DNA of 64,000 nucleotides from Streptomyces sp. PCS3-D2 (GCF_000612545.2 NZ_CP097800.1:2911001-2975000); one strand, 5' to 3'. Numbered from the stretch's first letter, positions 33,415 to 42,598 are shown. The notes: generated by a model from the letters alone, not told the origin. Made by a program: numbers and translations.

Positions 33415-34065
33415 CTACGCGCTTGCCAGAGACAGCTTCAGGGCGAACCCCAGGAAGAGCACCCCGGCGGCCGAGGTGGCGCCTGCGCTGAGCCTCTTCC
33501 GGCGACGGAACGCAGCAGCCAGACGAGACCCGAAGAAGATGAGCGCAGTCAGGTACAACGCGCTTGCCAGCTGGAGCAGTACGCCCAGCGTCACGAACCC
33601 CGCGATCGGGTTGGACTCTGACACGAACTGCACGAAGAAGGACATCAGGAAGAGGATGGCCTTCGGGTTGAGGAGGCTGATCAGCAGGGCGCGCCGGTAG
33701 GGGCGTTCGTGCTCGGCCGGACCGGCGGGGGCCGCGGCGCGCGCCTCGTCCCGGTCCCGGCGGGTGCGCCACAGCGCCCAGGCGCCCCGCATCATCCCGA
33801 CGGCCAGCCAGGCCAGGTAGCCGGCGCCGAGGAACTTCACCACGGTGAAGACGAGCGGGCTCGCCCGGAGCAGCGCCCCGGCACCCACAGCGGTCAGGGC
33901 CATCAGCACGGCGTCGCCGGTGAACACTCCGGCGGCGGCCTTGTAGCCCGTGCGCACCCCTCGGCGGGCGGCGACGGACAGCACGTAGAGCGAGTTCGGT
34001 CCCGGCAGGAGAATGATCAGGACGAGGCCGGCGAGGTACGTCGGCAGATCGATGACACCCAGCAT
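33415..34065 (-). CDS. leuE: Leucine exporter LeuE (LysE/RhtB family), hybrid 3' end
   Basis: The protein has 216 residues and about six membrane segments. LysE-superfamily sequence: LPTYLAGLVLIILLPGPNSL, YVLSVAARRGVRTGYKAAAG, VFTGDAVLMALTAVGAGALL, LLISLLNPKAILFLMSFFVQ. These match exporters of leucine and related amino acids. The last about 47 codons (33415-33555) are a divergent copy of the native end that now lies at 29827-29967. The gene is therefore a functional hybrid restored by the island. Downstream of the join, codons such as GCA and AGA-type choices are less GC-biased. Confidence 0.88.
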   Translation of the reverse strand: MLGVIDLPTYLAGLVLIILLPGPNSLYVLSVAARRGVRTGYKAAAGVFTGDAVLMALTAVGAGALLRASPLVFTVVKFLGAGYLAWLAVGMMRGAWALWRTRRDRDEARAAAPAGPAEHERPYRRALLISLLNPKAILFLMSFFVQFVSESNPIAGFVTLGVLLQLASALYLTALIFFGSRLAAAFRRRKRLSAGATSAAGVLFLGFALKLSLASA

Positions 34066-34110
34066 GGGCAGGAGTGTCCCATGGGGACGCCCCTGACAGC
34101 CCCGGGGGTC

Positions 34111-35691
34111 TCACCATGTGGAACCAGTGGGCTCGTACGTCCCCCACACCTCCCGCAGCACCCCGCAGACCTCCCCCACCGTGGCCCGCGCGCGCAGCGC
34201 TTCCTTCATCGGGTACAGCACGTTCGCCGTTCCCCCCGCCGCCTCCCGCAGCGCCCCGAGCGCCGCCGCCACCGCCGCCCCGTCGCGCTCCGCCCGCAGC
34301 CGCGCGAGCGCCGCGCGCTGCCGCTCCTCGATCGCCGGGTCCACGCGCAGCGGCTCGTACGGTTCCTCGCGCTCCAGCGCGAAGCGGTTGACGCCGACCA
34401 CCACCCGCTCCCCGCTGTCGGTCTCCCGCGCGATGCGGTAGGCGTTCCGCTCGATCTCCGTCTTCTGGAAGCCGGCCTCGATCGCGGCCACCGCCCCGCC
34501 CCGCTCCTCGACGCGCCGCATCAGGTCGAGGACCGCCGCCTCCAGTTCGTCCGTCATCCGCTCCACCGCGTAGGACCCGGCGAAGGGGTCCACGGTGTGC
34601 GGCACGTCCGTCTCGTACGCGAGGACCTGCTGGGTGCGCAGCGCGAGGCGGGCGGACTTCTCCGTCGGCAGCGCGATCGCCTCGTCGAAGGAGTTGGTGT
34701 GCAGCGACTGGGTCCCGCCCAGGACCGCGGCCAGGGCCTGCACGGCGACGCGCACGAGGTTCAGCTCGGGCTGCTGCGCGGTGAGCTGGACCCCTGCGGT
34801 CTGGGTGTGGAAGCGCAGCATCATCGACTTCGGGTCGCGCGCCCCGAACTCCTCCCGCATGACGCGGGCCCAGATCCGCCGGGCGGCACGGAACTTCGCG
34901 ACCTCCTCCAGCAGGGTGGTGCGGGCCACGAAGAAGAAGGAGAGCCGGGGCGCGAACGCGTCGACCGCCATCCCTGCGGCGAGGGCGGTACGGACGTAGG
35001 CGATGCCGTCGGCGAGGGTGAAGGCCACCTCCTGCGCGGGCGAGGCGCCGGCTTCGGCCATGTGGTAGCCGGAGATGGAGATGGTGTTCCACCGGGGGAT
35101 CTCGGCCCGGCAGTAGCGGAAGGTGTCGGCCGTCAGCCGCAGCGAGGGTTCGGGCGGGAAGATGTAGGTCCCCCGGGCGATGTACTCCTTCAGGACGTCG
35201 TTCTGGATCGTCCCCGTCAACCGCGCGCCCGAGATGCCCTGTTCCTCCGCGACCAGCTGGTAGAGCAGCAGGAGCAGGGCGGCGGGCGCGTTGATCGTCA
35301 TGGAAGTGGAGACCCGGTCGAGGGGGATCCCGTCGAACAGCGTCCGCATGTCGTCGAGCGAGTCGACGGCGACCCCGACCTTGCCGACCTCGCCGTGGGC
35401 CAGGGGCGCGTCGGAGTCGTGGCCCATCTGGGTCGGCAGGTCGAAGGCGACGGACAGCCCGGTGCCGCCGCCGGCGATGAGCTGCCGGTAGCGGGCGTTG
35501 GACTCGGTGGCCGTGCCGAAGCCGGCGTACTGGCGCATGGTCCACGGCCGACCGGTGTACATGTTCGGATAAATCCCCCGGGTGTAGGGGAAGTCCCCCG
35601 GTGCACCCAATTGGACCTCGGGGTCCCATTCCGTCAGATCACCCGGCCCGTAGACCGGTTCGACCGGGATTCCGCTCTCCGTGCGTGCCAT
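34111..35691 (-). CDS. Methylmalonyl-CoA mutase-type catalytic subunit, without B12-binding domain
   Basis: The protein has 526 residues from ATG 35691 (GGAGG 10 nt upstream). Motifs: [134 protein letters not shown] and [17 protein letters not shown]. The Tyr of R-Q-Y-A-G-F and the Arg of A-R-G-T-Y match positions that favour methylmalonyl-CoA over isobutyryl-CoA. The chain ends before the cobalamin-binding domain, so a separate small subunit is required. None is encoded nearby. Confidence 0.9.
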   Translation of the reverse strand: MARTESGIPVEPVYGPGDLTEWDPEVQLGAPGDFPYTRGIYPNMYTGRPWTMRQYAGFGTATESNARYRQLIAGGGTGLSVAFDLPTQMGHDSDAPLAHGEVGKVGVAVDSLDDMRTLFDGIPLDRVSTSMTINAPAALLLLLYQLVAEEQGISGARLTGTIQNDVLKEYIARGTYIFPPEPSLRLTADTFRYCRAEIPRWNTISISGYHMAEAGASPAQEVAFTLADGIAYVRTALAAGMAVDAFAPRLSFFFVARTTLLEEVAKFRAARRIWARVMREEFGARDPKSMMLRFHTQTAGVQLTAQQPELNLVRVAVQALAAVLGGTQSLHTNSFDEAIALPTEKSARLALRTQQVLAYETDVPHTVDPFAGSYAVERMTDELEAAVLDLMRRVEERGGAVAAIEAGFQKTEIERNAYRIARETDSGERVVVGVNRFALEREEPYEPLRVDPAIEERQRAALARLRAERDGAAVAAALGALREAAGGTANVLYPMKEALRARATVGEVCGVLREVWGTYEPTGSTW

Positions 35692-35870
35692 GTGACGAAG
35701 TCCTCCGTAGAGCAACCGGGCCCGGGGCTGGTACAACCTTGCCCGCGCACCGCTTCTCAAGGCTGCGGACGGTTGCCGGTCACGATGGCGCAACATCCCG
35801 GAACCCTGTGCAACTCTCCACGCGCGCCAGACATCACCTAGATACACGACGTAGAAACCGGGGGACTGCA

Positions 35871-36749
35871 ATGCAGCGCCAGAGAGCCATAATCCGCACG
35901 ATCGGGGTCGCCACCGCCGTCGCGCTCGCCGCGACCGCCTGCGGTCCGCAGAAGACGGAGTCCGCCGGCTCCTCCTCCGCGGCACCGTCCTCGCCCACGG
36001 CGGGCACCACCCCCGAAGCCTCCCCGTCCACCGACGACAAGCCCGGCGAGCCCTCGGCATCGGCCTCGGCGTCCGCCTCCGCCTCCGCCTCCCCGTCGGC
36101 CTCGCCTTCGCCCTCGGTGAAGCAGATCATGGCCAACGGCGACGAGAGCGAGCAGGTCCGCGAGCTTCAGGCCCGGCTGAAGCAGCTCAAGCTGCTCACG
36201 GTGACGCCGACCGGCTTCTACGGCTCGAAGACCACGGCCGCGGTGAAGTCCTTCCAGTCGAAGAACGGCCTGGATGCCACGGGCGGGGTCGACGCGAAGA
36301 CCTGGAAGAAGATCCAGAGTTCCAGCAAGAAGCCCACGGCCGACGAGCTGCGCCCGCCGACCGTCAACGAGGTCGCGGCGCCGGACCCGCGCTGCATGAC
36401 CGGCCGCGTCATGTGCATCAGCAAGGAGAGCCGCACCCTCGCCTGGATGATCGACGGCAAGGTCGTCTCGACGATGGACGTCCGCTTCGGCTCGGAGAAC
36501 ACCCCGACCCGCGAGGGCGTGTTCAACGTGGGCTGGAAGGCCAAGGACTGGACGTCGACGATCTACCACACGCCGATGCCCTACGCGATGTTCTTCAGCG
36601 GCGGCCAGGCGGTCCACTACTCCGCCGACTTCGCGGCCCGCGGCTACAACGGCGCCTCGCACGGCTGCGTGAACGTGCGGGACAAGGCCAAGCTGTCGAA
36701 GCTCTTCGACGACGTGCAGGTCGGCGACAAGGTGGTCGTCTACTGGTGA
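35871..36749 (+). CDS. Lipoprotein L,D-transpeptidase with peptidoglycan-binding domain
   Basis: The protein has 292 residues. A signal peptide with lipobox LAATAC is followed by about 55 residues of Ser/Ala/Pro linker, including an alternating Ala-Ser run. A PG-binding-1 domain comes next: [40 protein letters not shown]. The YkuD domain ends [20 protein letters not shown] then CVNVRD, supplying catalytic His and Cys. It would act on peptide stems outside the membrane. GGGGGA about 5 nt before the ATG. A very strong terminator follows. Confidence 0.93.
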   Translation: MQRQRAIIRTIGVATAVALAATACGPQKTESAGSSSAAPSSPTAGTTPEASPSTDDKPGEPSASASASASASASPSASPSPSVKQIMANGDESEQVRELQARLKQLKLLTVTPTGFYGSKTTAAVKSFQSKNGLDATGGVDAKTWKKIQSSSKKPTADELRPPTVNEVAAPDPRCMTGRVMCISKESRTLAWMIDGKVVSTMDVRFGSENTPTREGVFNVGWKAKDWTSTIYHTPMPYAMFFSGGQAVHYSADFAARGYNGASHGCVNVRDKAKLSKLFDDVQVGDKVVVYW

Positions 36750-36817
36750 TCCCGCCGAGGGTGCCGCCGGAACCCCGGTTCCGGGCCCCGACCGCGCGGC
36801 CGGCCGCCGGCCGGTGA

Positions 36818-36887
36818 AACGCGACAGGCCGTCCCCTTCGCAGTCCGGTCGTACCGGCGGACCGAGAAGGGGACGGCCTGTCGCGTT
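36818..36887. terminator. Long hairpin after the L,D-transpeptidase gene
   Basis: A 22-bp perfect stem (36818-36839 with 36866-36887) encloses a 26-nt loop that can itself pair. It lies about 70 bp past the stop. Confidence 0.8.
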
Positions 36888-36927
36888 GAGCGGCCGTCCC
36901 GCCGATGGGTCGGGGTGATGGAGTGAG

Positions 36928-36966
36928 GGCGCGGGCAGGGCCGGGGGAACGTGCCCCGCCCGCGCC
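36928..36966. terminator. Second hairpin, probably ending the sigma/anti-sigma message
   Basis: GGCGCGGGC (36928-36936) pairs with GCCCGCGCC (36958-36966). It lies 120 bp past the end of the leftward anti-sigma-like gene. The rest of 36888-37086 shows nothing clear. Confidence 0.5.
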
Positions 36967-37086
36967 GGTTGCGCAGAGCCCAGGGGTACGGGGGGAACCC
37001 CGGCTCATGCGCGGCCGATGACCAGTCGGCTCGCTTAGTACTGCGCCGCCGATTCGAAAAGTGTTACAGGCAGGTCAGCGCATGTG

Positions 37087-38100
37087 TCAGCGGCCGGCGC
37101 GCAGGGCGGTGGAGCCTTCCGGAACAGCTGGTTCCAGGCTCGGCGCCCTCAGCGTCCCGCCACTCGCCGGAGGGGAGTCGCGGCGCTTGGTACCGCCGGA
37201 GTCCCCGTCCAGCACCGCGGCGCAGTAGGCCGGTATCCGCAGGAGCCCGTCGGCCAGACGGGACAGCCGCTCGCGCCGGTCGTCGTTGATCCGGCCCCCG
37301 CGGTACTCCTCGCAGAGGTCCGTCTTGAGCCGGCCGTCCAGCTCGCGCTGGCGGTCCTTGCCGGATTCCCCGGTGCCCAGGGTGTCCCGGCTGCCCTCCT
37401 GGCCGCCCCCTCCGCTCCGGTCGTCCGGGGCGGTCTTGCCCGAGCCGCCGGCCGCCGAGGTGCCCGCGGAGCCGTCGGAGTCCGCTCCGTTTCCCGGCGT
37501 GGTACGCCCGTCCCCGCTGGGTGACGGCAGCACCGGGGCGAACGCCGGGTCCGAGCCGTCGGGCACGGGGGTGGACAGCGGCTCCGGGGTGAAGGTCGGG
37601 GCACCGGTGCCCCTGCCCTGGACCGGGCTCTCGCCGGCACTGATGGACATCGCCGGTCCGGGCCCCGCGGCGTCGTGCCGGGAACGGTCCAGGAGCCCGG
37701 CTCCCGCCGCGGCCGCCAGCCCGCCCGCGGCGACGCTCGCGAGGGCCGCGGCCAGGCCGAGGCTCACGGTCCGGGAGCGCCGCCGGATCGGCACGGGCGC
37801 GGGGAGGACGCGGCCGAGGTCGACCAGGGGTTCACCGGAGGCGTCGGCCCCGGACGACGCGGCGGCCGGGCGTGCGGCGCCGCGCGCCGCACGGTAGGCG
37901 TCCACCGCCACGGCCTCACCGGGCAGTTCCGTACCGCTGGGCGCCGCCACCGCGGCCAGGGCGTCCAGAGCCGCTCGGAGCCGGGCGGCCTCCGTCGCGG
38001 CACGCGTGTCGGCGGCGGGCCCCACAGGTTCCGCCGGTCCACCGCGCAGGAATGCTTCCGCCGCGGCCTCGTCCAGCCACCTGTCGCGCTCGTCGGCCAT
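37087..38100 (-). CDS. Putative membrane anti-sigma factor
   Basis: The protein has 337 residues. It starts on the base where the sigma factor stops (TGATG), a coupling typical of sigma/anti-sigma pairs. The N-terminal part, MADERDRWLDEAAAEAFLRG and the Ala/Arg-rich helices to about residue 70, would face the cytosol. One membrane segment follows (about 115-140, SRTVSLGLAAALASVAAGGL). The outside part is Pro/Gly/Ser-rich with a compact end RELDGRLKTDLCEEYRGGRI, containing cysteines and DGLLRIPAYCAAVLDG. I see no zinc anti-sigma H-x-x-x-C-x-x-C motif. Role inferred from position. Confidence 0.7.
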   Translation of the reverse strand: MADERDRWLDEAAAEAFLRGGPAEPVGPAADTRAATEAARLRAALDALAAVAAPSGTELPGEAVAVDAYRAARGAARPAAASSGADASGEPLVDLGRVLPAPVPIRRRSRTVSLGLAAALASVAAGGLAAAAGAGLLDRSRHDAAGPGPAMSISAGESPVQGRGTGAPTFTPEPLSTPVPDGSDPAFAPVLPSPSGDGRTTPGNGADSDGSAGTSAAGGSGKTAPDDRSGGGGQEGSRDTLGTGESGKDRQRELDGRLKTDLCEEYRGGRINDDRRERLSRLADGLLRIPAYCAAVLDGDSGGTKRRDSPPASGGTLRAPSLEPAVPEGSTALRAGR

Positions 38101-38861
38101 CACATGTCCTTCTGCGTCCGCCAACGTGAATGCGTCACACCGGTTTGTTCTGCGTAGCTGCCGCCCCGGCCGCGCTGTGCGGGTACGGCGTCGAGATCCC
38201 CTCCGCCCCCGCCGCCCCACGCGTGGCCCTCGGCATTATGGCCGACCGCGGCGCCGGCCCTGGAGCCGGTGCCCGGACCTGCCTCGAAACCGCCGTCCGC
38301 GCCCTGTGCGGCGAGCAGTTCCGCCAGCTTCTTCAGGCCGCGGTGCGCGGCGGTGCGTACGGCCCCGGGCCGCTTGCCCAGGGTCTCGGCCGCGCTCTTG
38401 GCGTCCAGGCCGACCACGACCCGCAGGACGACCGCCTCGGCCTGGTCCTGCGGCAGCTGGGCTATGAGCGCCATGGTGCGCCCGGTGTCAAGGGACTCCA
38501 TCGCCGCGCCGGCCGTGTCACACTCGGCGGCCCAGCCCGTCAGTTCGGTGTCGTCGCCCCCGATGGCGGGGCGGCGGCCGCGCATGCGTATGTGGTCGAG
38601 GGCCCGGTTGCGGGCGATGCGGGCGGCCCAGCCGCGGAAGCGGTCGGCGTCACCGGTGAAGGAGTCGAGGTCCCGGGCTATCTGCAGCCAGGCCTCAGAG
38701 GTCACGTCCTCGGCGTCGCCGTCTCCGACGAGCGTGCGCACGTAGCCGAGCAGGCGTGGATGCACGGCCCGGTACACAGCACGGAACGCGTTCTCGTCAC
38801 CGCTCTGTGCCGCGAGCACTGCGGCGGTCAGCTCCGCGTCGTCCCCCAGCAAAGTCCCCAA
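38100..38861 (-). CDS. ECF-type RNA polymerase sigma factor
   Basis: The protein has 253 residues. Region 2: GDENAFRAVYRAVHPRLLGY, VRTLVGDGDAEDVTSEAWLQ, IARDLDSFTG, FRGWAARIARNRALDHIRMR. Region 4: IAQLPQDQAEAVVLRVVVGL, DAKSAAETLGKRPGAVRTAA, HRGLKKLAELL. A Gly/Ala-rich tail of about 65 residues follows with no known domain. It forms an operon with the membrane protein gene. Transcription probably starts in the 330-bp region shared with the divergent gene at 39.2 kb. Confidence 0.93.
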   Translation of the reverse strand: MGTLLGDDAELTAAVLAAQSGDENAFRAVYRAVHPRLLGYVRTLVGDGDAEDVTSEAWLQIARDLDSFTGDADRFRGWAARIARNRALDHIRMRGRRPAIGGDDTELTGWAAECDTAGAAMESLDTGRTMALIAQLPQDQAEAVVLRVVVGLDAKSAAETLGKRPGAVRTAAHRGLKKLAELLAAQGADGGFEAGPGTGSRAGAAVGHNAEGHAWGGGGGGDLDAVPAQRGRGGSYAEQTGVTHSRWRTQKDM

Positions 38862-39193
38862 CCTGTCCTGTACGTGTGGCGCAAATCAGCACGTTACGGC
38901 TTTCAAGCACCTCTCGTCCACGAGTGATACAACGTGCAACCAATCCTGCGCGGAGCGAGGTGTGACACAAAACGCACTCGCGGCGCTGACAGGGGTACGG
39001 GCTTGTCGCACGAGCCCGTGACGGATGGCGGCCGGGGCCTCTCCTGTGGGGGGTGGCGGCCTCGGTCGCCCTCCCCCTTTCGGGCTTTCGGGCACTCCAC
39101 CATGCCCGCCCGCGGCGCTCCCGTCATCCTTTCGGCTCTCTTCCGGGTGAAATCCCCGCATGGGTACGACACGCTCCCCCCTGCGTCGATAGC
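38862..39193. other. Divergent promoter region of the sigma operon
   Basis: About 330 bp between the sigma start and the OHCU-decarboxylase-like gene. On the minus strand TTGCAC and TATCAC occur near 38935-38945 but are too close to be a standard pair. TAGCGT at 39190-39195 is a -10 candidate for the rightward gene. There is no other recognisable structure. Confidence 0.4.
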
Positions 39194-39799
39194 GTGGCGG
39201 AACACCCGCGCCGCGCCCCGAGGAGCCCCCCGCTGTCCAGCCACCTTCCGGCACAGGCCCGCGGCTGCTCCGACCCCTCGCACGGCCCCGGACTGACCCG
39301 GTTCAACAGCCTGTCCCCCGAAGCCGCCCGGGCGGTCCTCCTGCAGTGCTGCGGAAGCCGGCGCTGGGCGCACCGGGTGGCGGCACACCGCCCCTATCCC
39401 GACGCGGACGCCCTGCGCGCCGCCGCGGACGAGGCCTCGTACGACCTCTCGCAGTCCGACCTGACCGAGGCCCTGGCCGCGGAGCACTCGGCCGAACTGG
39501 ACCACGGGGCGCCATACGCCGCGCTGCTGGCCCTCGAAGCGGCCCACACGGAGTACGAACGCAAGTTCGGGCACGCCTTCGTGGTCTGCCTGGACGGGCA
39601 TCCGCCGGAGGAGCAGGCCGACCAGCTGCTGGGGGCGATCCGCCGGCGGATGGGGCACGAGGCGGACGAGGAGCGCTCGATCTCCGCGGACGAGCTCCGC
39701 CGCGTCGCGCAGTCCCGGCTGCTGGACCTGACACGCTGGCTGACTCGCTCCCACGGGGCGGCCGCGGCCGAAATCGGGCTATTCGCCCCCGTGGGATAG
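39194..39799 (+). CDS. OHCU decarboxylase-like protein
   Basis: From FNSLSPEAARAVLLQCCGSR the sequence matches 2-oxo-4-hydroxy-4-carboxy-5-ureidoimidazoline decarboxylase: RWAHRVAAHRPYPDADALRA, SAELDHGAPYAALLALEAAH, TEYERKFGHAFVVCLDGHPP and RRRMGHEADEERSISADELR. That enzyme completes urate breakdown to (S)-allantoin. No other urate gene is nearby. GTG 39194 is the only standard start in frame, but AGGAG at 39221-39225 stands 7 nt before CTG 39233, which may be the real start. Residues before the LTRF segment look non-homologous. It may be a paralogue with another task. Confidence 0.75.
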   Translation: MAEHPRRAPRSPPLSSHLPAQARGCSDPSHGPGLTRFNSLSPEAARAVLLQCCGSRRWAHRVAAHRPYPDADALRAAADEASYDLSQSDLTEALAAEHSAELDHGAPYAALLALEAAHTEYERKFGHAFVVCLDGHPPEEQADQLLGAIRRRMGHEADEERSISADELRRVAQSRLLDLTRWLTRSHGAAAAEIGLFAPVG

Positions 39800-39861
39800 C
39801 CCGTACGTGCCTGTTTGATCACACAGCCCGACCCCGCGCGAGGGAACCGACAACTCGTCGC

Positions 39862-39867
39862 TACGAT
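39862..39867 (+). promoter_or_regulatory. Candidate -10 box for sdhCDAB
   Basis: TACGAT lies 85 bp before the sdhC start in the only sizeable gap upstream of the operon. No convincing -35 box was found at standard distance, so this is tentative. Confidence 0.3.
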
Positions 39868-39951
39868 GTCCGGGGCCGGTGGACCGTACCCGGCCGGGCC
39901 CGACCGACAAAGAAGCCGGCTGGCCCCCGCCCCGCTTCCGGAGGGTTTTCC

Positions 39952-40332
39952 GTGCCGGCTGGAACGTTGTACCGCGGCCGGGAAGGAATGTGGTCCTGGG
40001 TGGCTCATCGAGTCACCGGCGTCCTCATCTTCTTCTTCCTGTTCGTACACGTCCTCGACACCGCTCTCGTCCGCGTCTCCCCCGAGGCGTACGACGATGT
40101 CGTGGCTACCTACAAGACTCCGATCGTCGCGCTGCTGGAGTACGGCCTCGTCGCCGCCATCCTCTTCCACGCGCTCAACGGTCTCCGTGTCATCGCCGTG
40201 GACTTCTGGTCCAAGGGCCCGCGCCACCAGAAGACGATGCTCTGGTGGGTCGTGGGCATCTGGGTCGTGCTGATGGCCGGGGCCCTCTACCCCGTGCTCG
40301 GCCACGCCTACCTCGAACTGTTCGGGAAGTGA
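39952..40332 (+). CDS. sdhC: Succinate dehydrogenase cytochrome b556 subunit
   Basis: The protein has 126 residues. GTG 39952 has GGAGG 7 nt upstream. Three membrane helices: HRVTGVLIFFFLFVHVLDTA (contains the family's W-x-x-H-R-x-x-G and the His ligand for haem), VALLEYGLVAAILFHALNGL and MLWWVVGIWVVLMAGALYPV. It anchors the enzyme and helps bind menaquinone. First of four genes sdhCDAB with gaps of only a few bases. Confidence 0.95.
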   Translation: MPAGTLYRGREGMWSWVAHRVTGVLIFFFLFVHVLDTALVRVSPEAYDDVVATYKTPIVALLEYGLVAAILFHALNGLRVIAVDFWSKGPRHQKTMLWWVVGIWVVLMAGALYPVLGHAYLELFGK

Positions 40333-40337
40333 CGCGC

Positions 40338-40820
40338 ATGTCCTCTGACACTTCTTCCGCCAAGGTCATCGGCGACGTGGAGGGCGTTTCCCTCTACGAC
40401 GTCGACAACCCCGCGCCGTACATCGAGGCCCCGCGCAAGCGCACGGGCAAGACGCCCCGCTCGACGCGCGGCAACTTCGAGATGGCCGCGTGGCTCTTCA
40501 TGCGCCTCTCGGGCATCGTGCTCGTCGTCCTCGTCATCGGCCACCTGGTCATCCAGCTGGTGCTCGACGGCGGCGTGTCCAAGATCGGCTTCGCCTTCGT
40601 GGCCGGCCGCTGGGCGTCCCCGTTCTGGCAGGTCTGGGACCTGCTGATGCTGTGGCTGGCGATGCTGCACGGCTCGAACGGTCTGCGTACCGTCATCAAC
40701 GACTACGCGGAGCGCGCCAACACGCGGCTGTGGCTGAAGGGCCTGCTCTACACCGCCACGGTGTTCACCATCCTTCTGGGCACGCTGGTGATCTTCACCT
40801 TCGACCCGAACATCCGCTAG
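40338..40820 (+). CDS. sdhD: Succinate dehydrogenase hydrophobic membrane anchor subunit
   Basis: The protein has 160 residues. A soluble N-terminus of about 50 residues, rich in Lys/Arg near the membrane, comes first. Three helices follow: MAAWLFMRLSGIVLVVLVIG with HLVIQLVLDGG (haem-ligand His), WDLLMLWLAMLHGSNGLRTV and LLYTATVFTILLGTLVIFTF. The arrangement matches other actinobacterial SdhD proteins. It follows sdhC by 5 bp. Confidence 0.94.
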   Translation: MSSDTSSAKVIGDVEGVSLYDVDNPAPYIEAPRKRTGKTPRSTRGNFEMAAWLFMRLSGIVLVVLVIGHLVIQLVLDGGVSKIGFAFVAGRWASPFWQVWDLLMLWLAMLHGSNGLRTVINDYAERANTRLWLKGLLYTATVFTILLGTLVIFTFDPNIR

Positions 40821-40843
40821 GCAACGGGGCTGAGGCGAAACCA

Positions 40844-42598
40844 ATGAAGATCCACAAGTACGACACCGTCATCGTCGGCGCCGGCGGCGCGGGCATGCGC
40901 GCCGCCATCGAGGCGACGAAGCGCAGCCGCACCGCCGTCCTGACGAAGCTGTACCCCACCCGCTCCCACACGGGCGCCGCGCAGGGCGGCATGGCCGCCG
41001 CGCTGGCCAACGTGGAGGAGGACAACTGGGAGTGGCACACCTTCGACACGGTCAAGGGCGGTGACTACCTGGTCGACCAGGACGCCGCCGAGATCCTGGC
41101 GAAGGAGGCCATCGACGCGGTCCTCGACCTGGAGAAGATGGGCCTGCCGTTCAACCGCACCCCGGACGGCACCATCGACCAGCGCCGCTTCGGCGGCCAC
41201 TCCCGCAACCACGGCGAGGCACCGGTCCGCCGGTCCTGCTACGCCGCGGACCGCACCGGCCACATGATCCTCCAGACGCTGTACCAGAACTGCGTCAAGG
41301 AGGGCGTGGAGTTCTTCAACGAGTTCTACGTCCTGGACCAGCTCCTGGTCGAGGAGGACGGCGTCAAGAAGTCGGCCGGTGTGGTCGCGTACGAGCTCGC
41401 CACCGGCGAGATCCACGTGTTCCAGGCCAAGGCCGTCATCTACGCCTCCGGCGGCACCGGCAAGTTCTTCAAGGTGACCTCCAACGCGCACACCCTCACG
41501 GGTGACGGCCAGGCGGCCTGCTACCGCCGCGGCCTGCCGCTGGAGGACATGGAGTTCTTCCAGTTCCACCCGACGGGCATCTGGCGCATGGGCATCCTGC
41601 TGACGGAGGGCGCCCGCGGTGAGGGCGGCATCCTCCGCAACAAGGACGGTGAGCGCTTCATGGAGAAGTACGCGCCGGTCATGAAGGACCTCGCGTCCCG
41701 TGACGTCGTCTCGCGCTCCATCTACACCGAGATCCGTGAGGGCCGCGGCTGCGGTCCGGCCGGAGACCACGTGTACCTGGACCTCACCCACCTCCCGCCG
41801 GAGCAGCTCGACGCGAAGCTCCCGGACATCACCGAGTTCGCCCGCACCTACCTGGGCATCGAGCCGTACACGGACCCGATCCCGATCCAGCCCACCGCGC
41901 ACTACGCCATGGGCGGCATCCCGACCAACGTCGAGGGCGAGGTCCTCAGCGACAACACCACCGTCGTCCCCGGCCTGTACGCGGCCGGCGAGGTCGCGTG
42001 CGTGTCGGTGCACGGCGCGAACCGCCTGGGCACCAACTCGCTGCTGGACATCAACGTCTTCGGCAAGCGCTCCGGCATCGCCGCCGCCCGGTACTCGCAG
42101 GAGAACGACTTCGTCGAGCTCCCCGAGAACCCGGCGCAGCAGGTGGCCGACCTGGTCGAGCACCTGCGCAACTCCACGGGCCAGGAGCGGGTCGCCGACC
42201 TGCGCCTGGAGCTCCAGGAGACGATGGACGCGAACGTGATGGTGTTCCGCACGGAGCAGACCATCAAGACCGCGGTCGAGAAGATCGCGGAGCTGCGCGA
42301 GCGCTACAAGAACGTGTCCGTCCAGGACAAGGGCAAGCGCTTCAACACGGACCTGCTGGAGGCCATCGAGCTGGGCAACCTGCTCGACCTGGCCGAGGTC
42401 ATGGCCGTGTCCGCCCTGGCGCGCAAGGAGTCCCGCGGCGGTCACTACCGCGAGGACTACCCCAACCGCGACGACGTCAACTTCATGCGCCACACCATGG
42501 CGTACCGCGAGGTCGGAGCCGACGGCTCGGACTCGGTCCGGCTCGACTACAAGCCGGTCGTCACGACCCGCTACCAGCCGATGGAGCGTAAGTACTGA
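40844..42598 (+). CDS. sdhA: Succinate dehydrogenase flavoprotein subunit
   Basis: The protein has 584 residues. Motifs: TVIVGAGGAGMRAAIEATKR (FAD nucleotide-binding), PTRSHTGAAQGGMAAAL (His for covalent FAD), QRRFGGHSRNHGEAPVRRSC, AVIYASGGTGKFF, MEFFQFHPTGIWRMGILLTE, PTAHYAMGGIPTNVEGEV and SVHGANRLGTNSLLDINVFG. It oxidises succinate to fumarate in the citric acid cycle and passes electrons to SdhB. Its stop and the sdhB start overlap (TGATG). Confidence 0.98.
   Translation: MKIHKYDTVIVGAGGAGMRAAIEATKRSRTAVLTKLYPTRSHTGAAQGGMAAALANVEEDNWEWHTFDTVKGGDYLVDQDAAEILAKEAIDAVLDLEKMGLPFNRTPDGTIDQRRFGGHSRNHGEAPVRRSCYAADRTGHMILQTLYQNCVKEGVEFFNEFYVLDQLLVEEDGVKKSAGVVAYELATGEIHVFQAKAVIYASGGTGKFFKVTSNAHTLTGDGQAACYRRGLPLEDMEFFQFHPTGIWRMGILLTEGARGEGGILRNKDGERFMEKYAPVMKDLASRDVVSRSIYTEIREGRGCGPAGDHVYLDLTHLPPEQLDAKLPDITEFARTYLGIEPYTDPIPIQPTAHYAMGGIPTNVEGEVLSDNTTVVPGLYAAGEVACVSVHGANRLGTNSLLDINVFGKRSGIAAARYSQENDFVELPENPAQQVADLVEHLRNSTGQERVADLRLELQETMDANVMVFRTEQTIKTAVEKIAELRERYKNVSVQDKGKRFNTDLLEAIELGNLLDLAEVMAVSALARKESRGGHYREDYPNRDDVNFMRHTMAYREVGADGSDSVRLDYKPVVTTRYQPMERKY

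Larger units (their letters stand above)
29968..33555. mobile_element. Small genomic island inserted into leuE
   Basis: About 3.6 kb lies between the orphaned leuE 3' end and the point where leuE homology resumes. Both junctions share GTCAGGTA (29953-29960 and 33548-33555), a possible crossover core. The island carries small unknown proteins, an XRE/DUF5753 regulator and a DUF6879 protein, and supplies a replacement 3' end for leuE. Base composition is visibly less GC-rich around 31.5-32.9 kb than in the flanks. No integrase, transposase or terminal inverted repeat is seen, so it is a degenerate or non-autonomous element, or moved by homologous recombination. Confidence 0.7.

Noticed and set aside
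29968-33555. A recombinase or transposase inside the island
   Set aside because: All frames were read; none shows tyrosine or serine recombinase or DDE transposase motifs, and no terminal inverted repeats were seen.
33185-35629. 814-residue frame across leuE and the mutase gene
   Set aside because: Shadow of the mutase in another frame; Arg/Gly-rich.
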